From Gemmatimonadota bacterium (GTDB taxonomy: Bacteria; Gemmatimonadota; Gemmatimonadetes; Palauibacterales; KS3-K002), in the NCBI GenBank assembly GCA_020344215.1, contig CP070815.1, positions 1,666,373-1,730,372 on the forward strand: 64,000 nucleotides of DNA, in the 5' to 3' direction. Positions 59,376 to 64,000 of this stretch are shown piece by piece. Under the pieces are notes generated by a model. It was not told the origin of the DNA. It saw nothing but the letters and a program-made list of their open reading frames with translations, and searched no databases. How positions within the stretch are numbered: position 1 is the first letter of the stretch; every line of letters begins with the position of its first letter. A program made the translations under genes and the position numbers.

Positions 59376-61469
59376 ATGTCCAAGGCAATGAGAGAACCGA
59401 CACTCCAGACGCTCGGTCTGGGGAACGTCATCGACATATTCCAAAACGGACGGACCCCCGCCGATACCGGCGAGCTGGTCGACAAGGTATTCGGGGACGC
59501 CGGGGACCGCGGCTCGATGGTCATCTCGGGGGCCAACGGAATCGTCGGGGCGGGAAAGACGATGCAGCTCGGGTCGCGGCTCGAGCCGTTCGGCGTGCGA
59601 GTCGTAGGGCTCGATTTCCCCAGTGCCCCCGACGGCATCGGCAAGCAGTACCCCGGCCTGGTGCAGGCTTTCGGCCGCGAGGGCGCCGACAGGATCATGG
59701 GGAACATCACCCGGATGGCCTACGACGGCACGAACCTGCCGGCCGAACTGAAGAATCTCCGACCACGCTTCCTGTTGGAGGCGATCCCCGAGATCCTCGA
59801 GATCAAGCGCGCCCATTACAAGCTGTTCCGCGACGCCTTTCCGGGGATAGAGATCCGCTCGGTCACCTCGGGGTTCCCGAGCTCCCAGCTGGGGGTCGGC
59901 ATCGCCCACCCCGCCTTCCCGCATGAGATCAACAAGATCTGGGAGATCGTCGAGCCCGAGCCTTCCGCCGTCACCCAGCTGTTCTGGTCGATGGGTCTGA
60001 TCCCGCTCCCCGTCAGCGACAACTGGTCCTTCATCTTAGACGTGCTGTTCTGCGGGGTGACGCTGGCCGGCCTGCGCTACCACGACTCGAGCAACATGCC
60101 GTTCTGGAAGGTGGACAAGTTCACTCGCAAGCTGCTCGGGCCCAACCCCTTCAGGGCACACGACGCGATCGGGGCAAAAGGAGCCGACTTCCTGACCTGG
60201 TCGTGCCTCCACCACCTGAGCGAGACATACGGCGAGCTGTTCCGCCCGACCGCGGTGCTGGAAGAGCGCAAGGAGACCGGTCAGACCTGGTATCCACCCA
60301 ACCACTTCCGTCCGCTGGTCGACTGGTCGCTGGACGCCGACCAGAGCGAGGAGTTCCGCACCTGGATCCTCGGCCCGATGTTCCAGATGACCAGCCTGAT
60401 GCTCCACGAGAAGCGGGGTCACCTCTCTCACCTGAACGCCATCGGTGAGCTGTGCGCCCAGTTCCGGCGCGGCATCCTCGCGGTCATAAGAAGTCTGGGC
60501 CCCGAATCGGTGATCGCTACGGTCGAAGCCTATCAGCGGCTACACCCCGAAGCGAAGCAGGGGAAGAGCTGGTTCCCCGCCGTGTTCGAGCAGATAGAGG
60601 GACCGGACTGGCAGCAGCTCTATGTAAACGCCGAGCACAACGGCGAAGTCGGTGTGCTCACGATCAACCGGGAAAGCTACAACTGGGACGTCGACCGGGA
60701 GCTGAACCGGGCCATCGACTGGCTCAAGTCCGAGGGGATCGACAAGGTGATCGTCAGCGGCGACTTCCACATCTCGACGCAGATGATCGGCGCCGATACG
60801 AGCGACTTCTTCTCGGCGCTGGAGAACTTCGATGACGGTTACCGGATCACGAGCGGCTGGCCCGCAACCGCCCGCCGCCTCAACGACGAGTTCGCCGTCT
60901 CGGTCGGCTTCGCGGGCGGCAAACGCTGTCTGGGCGGTATGCTGGAGCTGCTCATCCACTGCCACTATCTCGTCGCCGTGGAAGACGCGCAGCTCGGGTG
61001 GCCGGAGGTCACGCTGCCGGTGGTCCCCGGCATGGAGGGCTGTCACTGGCCGTTCCGCAAAGCGAACCCGGATCACTGGCCCAAGCTGCTCAACTTGCTG
61101 CTGACCGGGAGACCGGCCAGGGCGAGCGACGCGTTGGGCTGGCTCGTCGACTACGCGGGGCCGCTGGACCAGGCGGTACAGACGGCCTGGAAGGTGGCCA
61201 GCGGCGCCGATCACGGTCTGCAGCAGCGGACCGTTGAGGCGGGCACGCTGAAAGAGGTACCGACCGACATCAGGGACCTCCCGGCTGCGGACTCTCCCGG
61301 CATGGAAACGGCCAGGGGGGCAATCATCGAGTGCATGCAGCAGGCGTGCGCTCTGCCGCTCTCCGAGGCTCTGGCGGCTCAGGCGAAACGCTCCGCCGAC
61401 TTCCTGGCCTCCGCTGCGTGCCGTGAGGGTCAGGTCGGAGCCGAGTACACGCGGACGATGTCCGTCTGA
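59376..61469 (+). CDS. 3-hydroxyacyl-CoA dehydrogenase / enoyl-CoA hydratase fusion (dehydrogenase first)
   Basis: A 697-residue bifunctional enzyme. The N-terminal part has a Rossmann loop (MVISGANGIVGAGKTMQLGS) and a long helical domain consistent with 3-hydroxyacyl-CoA dehydrogenase, though the sequence is divergent. The C-terminal part (about 415-690) is a crotonase: VNAEHNGEVGVLTINRESYN, SGDFHISTQMIGADTSDFF, GGMLELLIHCHYLVAVEDA and LGWPEVTLPVVPGMEGCHWP. The two catalytic Glu positions of crotonases are kept (LEL and PEV). This domain order is the reverse of FadB. Eleven nt separate it from the thiolase gene, with AAGGAGA upstream. Substrate may be a branched or dicarboxylic acyl-CoA. Confidence 0.8.
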   Translation: MSKAMREPTLQTLGLGNVIDIFQNGRTPADTGELVDKVFGDAGDRGSMVISGANGIVGAGKTMQLGSRLEPFGVRVVGLDFPSAPDGIGKQYPGLVQAFGREGADRIMGNITRMAYDGTNLPAELKNLRPRFLLEAIPEILEIKRAHYKLFRDAFPGIEIRSVTSGFPSSQLGVGIAHPAFPHEINKIWEIVEPEPSAVTQLFWSMGLIPLPVSDNWSFILDVLFCGVTLAGLRYHDSSNMPFWKVDKFTRKLLGPNPFRAHDAIGAKGADFLTWSCLHHLSETYGELFRPTAVLEERKETGQTWYPPNHFRPLVDWSLDADQSEEFRTWILGPMFQMTSLMLHEKRGHLSHLNAIGELCAQFRRGILAVIRSLGPESVIATVEAYQRLHPEAKQGKSWFPAVFEQIEGPDWQQLYVNAEHNGEVGVLTINRESYNWDVDRELNRAIDWLKSEGIDKVIVSGDFHISTQMIGADTSDFFSALENFDDGYRITSGWPATARRLNDEFAVSVGFAGGKRCLGGMLELLIHCHYLVAVEDAQLGWPEVTLPVVPGMEGCHWPFRKANPDHWPKLLNLLLTGRPARASDALGWLVDYAGPLDQAVQTAWKVASGADHGLQQRTVEAGTLKEVPTDIRDLPAADSPGMETARGAIIECMQQACALPLSEALAAQAKRSADFLASAACREGQVGAEYTRTMSV

Positions 61470-61562
61470 GGCCGTGCAGCCCGGGGGCTCGATCGCGCCC
61501 CACACCGGTGCGGCCGGTGTGCAGGGGATTTTCTATCCAAATCGCGAGACGGACTGGCTAGA

Positions 61563-61793
61563 ATGCACCTCCAAGACACCAAGGTCCAGCGGATGATCGA
61601 GATCAACGAGGAACTCTGCAAAGGGTGTGACATCTGCATCGACTTTTGCCCGCTCGAGGTGCTGGCTATCTCCGCCTCCATTAATAGAAGGGGCTATTAC
61701 CCCCCAGAAGTGGTCAACGAGGAGAAATGCATCGGATGCAGGCTCTGTGAGCTCGTCTGTCCCGAGTTCGCGATCACCATATGCAACGAGTGA
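61563..61793 (+). CDS. Ferredoxin-like delta subunit of 2-oxoacid:ferredoxin oxidoreductase
   Basis: A 76-residue electron carrier with two [4Fe-4S] motifs, CKGCDICIDFCPLE and CIGCRLCELVCPEFA, each C-x2-C-x2-C-x3-C followed by Pro. It delivers or takes electrons between the thiamine-diphosphate subunits and cellular ferredoxin. MIEINEELCKGC from the internal ATG at 61593 is the usual start of such subunits, so the true protein may be 66 residues. Its TGA overlaps the ATG of the alpha-subunit gene by one base. The 93-bp gap before it shows nothing assignable. Confidence 0.9.
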   Translation: MHLQDTKVQRMIEINEELCKGCDICIDFCPLEVLAISASINRRGYYPPEVVNEEKCIGCRLCELVCPEFAITICNE

Positions 61794-62962
61794 TGACTCA
61801 GAGGCAGTCCCGTCTGAAGGAATTCGAGAACCGTACTCTGTTTCTCCTCGGCGATGAAGCGGCCGCGTACGGAGCGCTCTACGCCGGCTGCGATTTCTTC
61901 GCCGGGTATCCCATCACGCCGGCATCCGAGATCGCCGAGGTCATGTCGCGCGAGCTTCCACGCGTGGACGGGTACTACGTGCAGATGGAAGATGAGCTGG
62001 CCTCCCTCTCAGCGGTCATCGGCGCGGTCTGGGCCGGGGGGAAAGCGATGACCGCCACCTCGGGACCCGGTTTCTCGCTCATGCAGGAGAACATCGGCTA
62101 CGCCGTCATGACCGAGACCCCGTGCGTCATCATCGACGTGCAGCGCTCCGGCCCCTCCACCGGGCAGGCCACCAAGCCGGCGCAGGGAGATGTCCTGCAG
62201 GCGCGCTGGGGGACGCACGGCGATCACGAAATCATCGCGCTGGCGCCCTCCTCGGTGCAGGAGTGCTTCGAGCTCACCGTCGCATCGTTCAACCTGGCCG
62301 AGCAGTACCGGACCCCGGTCATCCTGCTGATGGACGGTGAGATCGGCCATCTGCGCGAGAGCGTCACCTTCCCAACCTTCGATGAAGTTGCCCGTGAAGA
62401 GCGGAGGCTCGCCGAGCCGGACACAGACCTCTTCGGGGGAGAGCCCATCCCGCCTATGTCGCTCTTCGGGGAGGGCCGGTTTATCCACGTCACCGGCTCC
62501 ACCCACAAGGCGTCGGGGATGAGAGACGTCCAGACCCAAGCCGTCCACGAGGAGCTGGTGACCAGGCTCTGCCAAAAGATCGCCGACGCCCGGGCGGAGA
62601 TCGCCAGCGTGGAGCAGGACCTGGTGGATGGCGCGAGGATCGGTGTTCTCACCTACGGGGCCACGGCCCGGCCGGCGCGGGGCGCGGTACTCGAGGCGCG
62701 CAGGATGGGCTGCGCGGTCGATTTCCTGCGGCTCATCACCATCTGGCCCTTTCCCGAGGAGGCCGTGAAGCGGCTTGCCGAACGGGTGGAGACGATCCTG
62801 GTGCCGGAGATGAATCTCGGCCAGATCGCCCGGGAGGTGGAGCGGTTTACTTCTCTTCCCATCCTGCCCTTGCCGAAGATCGGCGGCGTGGCGCACACGG
62901 TGGACGAGATCCTCGAGGCGATTCTCTCGAGCAGCTCCGAACTCGGGTCGGCGGTGGGTTAG
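61793..62962 (+). CDS. korA: 2-oxoacid:ferredoxin oxidoreductase alpha subunit (KorA/VorB type)
   Basis: The 389-residue alpha subunit binds substrate and part of the thiamine diphosphate site. Motifs are LLGDEAAAYGALYAGCDFFA, GYPITPASEIAEVMSRELP, QMEDELASLSAVIGAVWAGG, TATSGPGFSLMQENIGYAVM and VQRSGPSTGQATKPAQGD, all standard for KorA/VorB. The ATG at 61793 (TGATG with the ferredoxin stop) is preferred; ATG 61781 would overlap further. Four-subunit enzymes of this layout act on 2-oxoglutarate or branched 2-oxoacids. In this cluster 2-oxoglutarate or an alkyl derivative is likely. Confidence 0.9.
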   Translation: MTQRQSRLKEFENRTLFLLGDEAAAYGALYAGCDFFAGYPITPASEIAEVMSRELPRVDGYYVQMEDELASLSAVIGAVWAGGKAMTATSGPGFSLMQENIGYAVMTETPCVIIDVQRSGPSTGQATKPAQGDVLQARWGTHGDHEIIALAPSSVQECFELTVASFNLAEQYRTPVILLMDGEIGHLRESVTFPTFDEVAREERRLAEPDTDLFGGEPIPPMSLFGEGRFIHVTGSTHKASGMRDVQTQAVHEELVTRLCQKIADARAEIASVEQDLVDGARIGVLTYGATARPARGAVLEARRMGCAVDFLRLITIWPFPEEAVKRLAERVETILVPEMNLGQIAREVERFTSLPILPLPKIGGVAHTVDEILEAILSSSSELGSAVG

Positions 62963-63828
62963 TGTCGATGAAGGATGATGTGATCATTCCCGGGCCAGAG
63001 AAGCGGCTAAAGCCGCACCGGCTGTTGAAGTTCCTCCGCCAGGAGATCCTTCCCACTACCTTCTGTCCGGGATGCGGTTGCGGTACGGTGCTCAACGGCT
63101 TCGCGCAGGCGGTCGACGAGCTGGGCATCGACCCCAAGGACATGGTCTTCGTGACCGGGATCGGCTGCTCGTCGTGGATTCCCAGCCCCTACTTCAAGGG
63201 GGACACACTCCACACGACCCACGGACGGCCCATCGCCTTCGCCACCGGCGTCAAGATCATGCGTCCCGACCTCAAGGTGGTGGTCATCGCAGGGGACGGG
63301 GACATCGCGGGCATCGGGGGGAACCACCTGATACACGCGGCGCGCCGCAACATCGACATGACCGTGCTGATGGTCAACAACTGGAACTACGGCATGACCG
63401 GCGGCCAGGTCTCACCCACCACCCCGTTCGGTGTGCCGACCACGACCACCCCCTACGATAACGTGGAGCATCCGCTCGAGGCCGCGGAGCTCGTCGCCGC
63501 CGCCGGAGCAAACTACGTCTCGCGTTGGACGACCTACCACGTGTTCCCGCTCATGGAATCGATCCAGAAGGCGCTCCAGGTGGACGGCTTCTCCTTCATC
63601 GAGATCCTCTCGCAATGCCCGGTCAGCTACGGGAAGATGGTCGATATGCGAAAGGCCTCCGACTTCCTCAAGTTCTACCGCGACCAATCGGTAAGAGTGC
63701 ACAAGGCCAAAGCGATGAGCGCCGAGGAGCTCGAGGGGAAGATCGTAGTGGGTAAGCTGATGGAAAGAGAGCGCACGGAGTTCACCGCATCCCTGAGACG
63801 GATCAACGAGAGATTCCGGAAGGGCTGA
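62962..63828 (+). CDS. korB: 2-oxoacid:ferredoxin oxidoreductase beta subunit (thiamine diphosphate)
   Basis: A 288-residue subunit holding the thiamine diphosphate. FCPGCGCGTVLNGFAQAVDE and VTGIGCSSWIPSPYF are the N-terminal Cys-containing motifs, TTHGRPIAFATGVKIMRP follows, and VIAGDGDIAGIGGNHLIHAA with NNWNYGMTGGQVSPTTPFG is the diphosphate/Mg site. The pair KorA-KorB catalyses oxidative decarboxylation of a 2-oxoacid to acyl-CoA, or the reverse carboxylation with reduced ferredoxin. The start overlaps the alpha-subunit stop by one base. Confidence 0.92.
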   Translation: MSMKDDVIIPGPEKRLKPHRLLKFLRQEILPTTFCPGCGCGTVLNGFAQAVDELGIDPKDMVFVTGIGCSSWIPSPYFKGDTLHTTHGRPIAFATGVKIMRPDLKVVVIAGDGDIAGIGGNHLIHAARRNIDMTVLMVNNWNYGMTGGQVSPTTPFGVPTTTTPYDNVEHPLEAAELVAAAGANYVSRWTTYHVFPLMESIQKALQVDGFSFIEILSQCPVSYGKMVDMRKASDFLKFYRDQSVRVHKAKAMSAEELEGKIVVGKLMERERTEFTASLRRINERFRKG

Positions 63829-63843
63829 CCCGATGAAGTGGCG

Positions 63844-64000
63844 ATGAACATCAGATTCAGCGGCTTCGGTGGGCAGGGCATAGTCCTTTCCGGCTACATT
63901 TGCGGGGTGGCAGCCGTATTCGACGGCAAGAAGGCGCTCCAGACCCAGTCGTACGGTAGTGAGTCGCGAGGCGGCGGCTGCCGGAGCGACGTGATCATCT
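63844..64000 (+). CDS. korC: 2-oxoacid:ferredoxin oxidoreductase gamma subunit, N-terminal part
   Basis: The gene runs off the right edge; 52 codons are visible. The ATG at 63844 opens MNIRFSGFGGQGIVLSGYIC, then KKALQTQSYGSESRGGGCRS DVII (in two parts), the clear signature of the gamma subunit of 2-oxoacid oxidoreductases (GxGGQG and SYGxExRGG). It starts 15 nt after the beta-subunit stop and completes the delta-alpha-beta-gamma order. What follows beyond the window is unknown and matters for defining the pathway. Confidence 0.92.
   Translation, partial: MNIRFSGFGGQGIVLSGYICGVAAVFDGKKALQTQSYGSESRGGGCRSDVII

Overview
The window is GC-rich, gene-dense bacterial chromosome with outer-membrane barrels, a Tat-type leader and LPS-type (diderm) architecture. 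No phage, insertion sequence, CRISPR array, rRNA or tRNA was recognised. A GlnRS gene, a tricorn-like peptidase, a ba3-type oxidase and a two-subunit methylmalonyl-CoA mutase would fit Gemmatimonadota or a similar soil/sediment lineage. That placement is an inference from gene content; no marker-gene tree was possible.

Layout. 1-18.9 kb is mostly minus strand: argS (cut by the left edge), an FmdB zinc ribbon, methylmalonyl-CoA mutase, a biotin carrier, an RlmD-type methyltransferase, biotin carboxylase, carboxyltransferase, a TPR/periplasmic-binding lipoprotein-like protein, rpsA, cmk, rnz and a sodium/solute symporter with a 32-residue membrane protein upstream. This block is interrupted at 3.5-7.0 kb by plus-strand outer-membrane genes, of which only the first is intact. 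One carries an in-frame amber codon, one is a short remnant, and one has lost its 3' end into the antisense of the methyltransferase. 19.1-30 kb is plus strand: three tandem paralogous membrane/coiled-coil genes, a tricorn-like protein, a Tat-targeted PLP enzyme, a beta-barrel, glnS, an amino-acid permease and an amidohydrolase. 30-36.3 kb is minus strand: an AI-2E-type permease, a small membrane protein, a penicillin acylase, a GNAT acetyltransferase and a 16-residue-repeat surface protein. 36.4-44.2 kb holds universal stress proteins around a kinase/NtrC-type regulator/kinase operon in which the first kinase lacks its phosphoacceptor histidine. 44.3-47.3 kb holds a ba3-type oxidase operon, including a 54-residue subunit IIa gene, behind an Rrf2 regulator and a palindrome over the -10 box.

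47.7-64 kb is the most interesting part: thirteen co-oriented genes, open at the right edge. In order they encode an HD-domain protein, MmgE/PrpD, an Aquifex-type aconitase, an isocitrate-dehydrogenase-like enzyme with NADP-type residues, a CitD-CitE fusion, CitF, an ADP-forming acyl-CoA synthetase, a thiolase, a dehydrogenase/crotonase fusion, and the delta, alpha, beta and (partial) gamma subunits of a 2-oxoacid:ferredoxin oxidoreductase. Read reductively this is one segment: acyl-CoA + CO2 to 2-oxoacid, + CO2 to a tricarboxylate, isomerisation, lyase cleavage, then activation of the released acid and thiolase chemistry. It resembles the citrate-forming and citrate-cleaving half of a reductive TCA cycle built on bacterial citrate lyase instead of ATP-citrate lyase. 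It could equally run oxidatively on an alkylcitrate. The propionyl-CoA carboxylase and methylmalonyl-CoA mutase genes at the left end could supply succinyl-CoA, but that link is inference.

Short iterated intergenic repeats recur at five gene boundaries, three of them consecutive within the tricarboxylate cluster.
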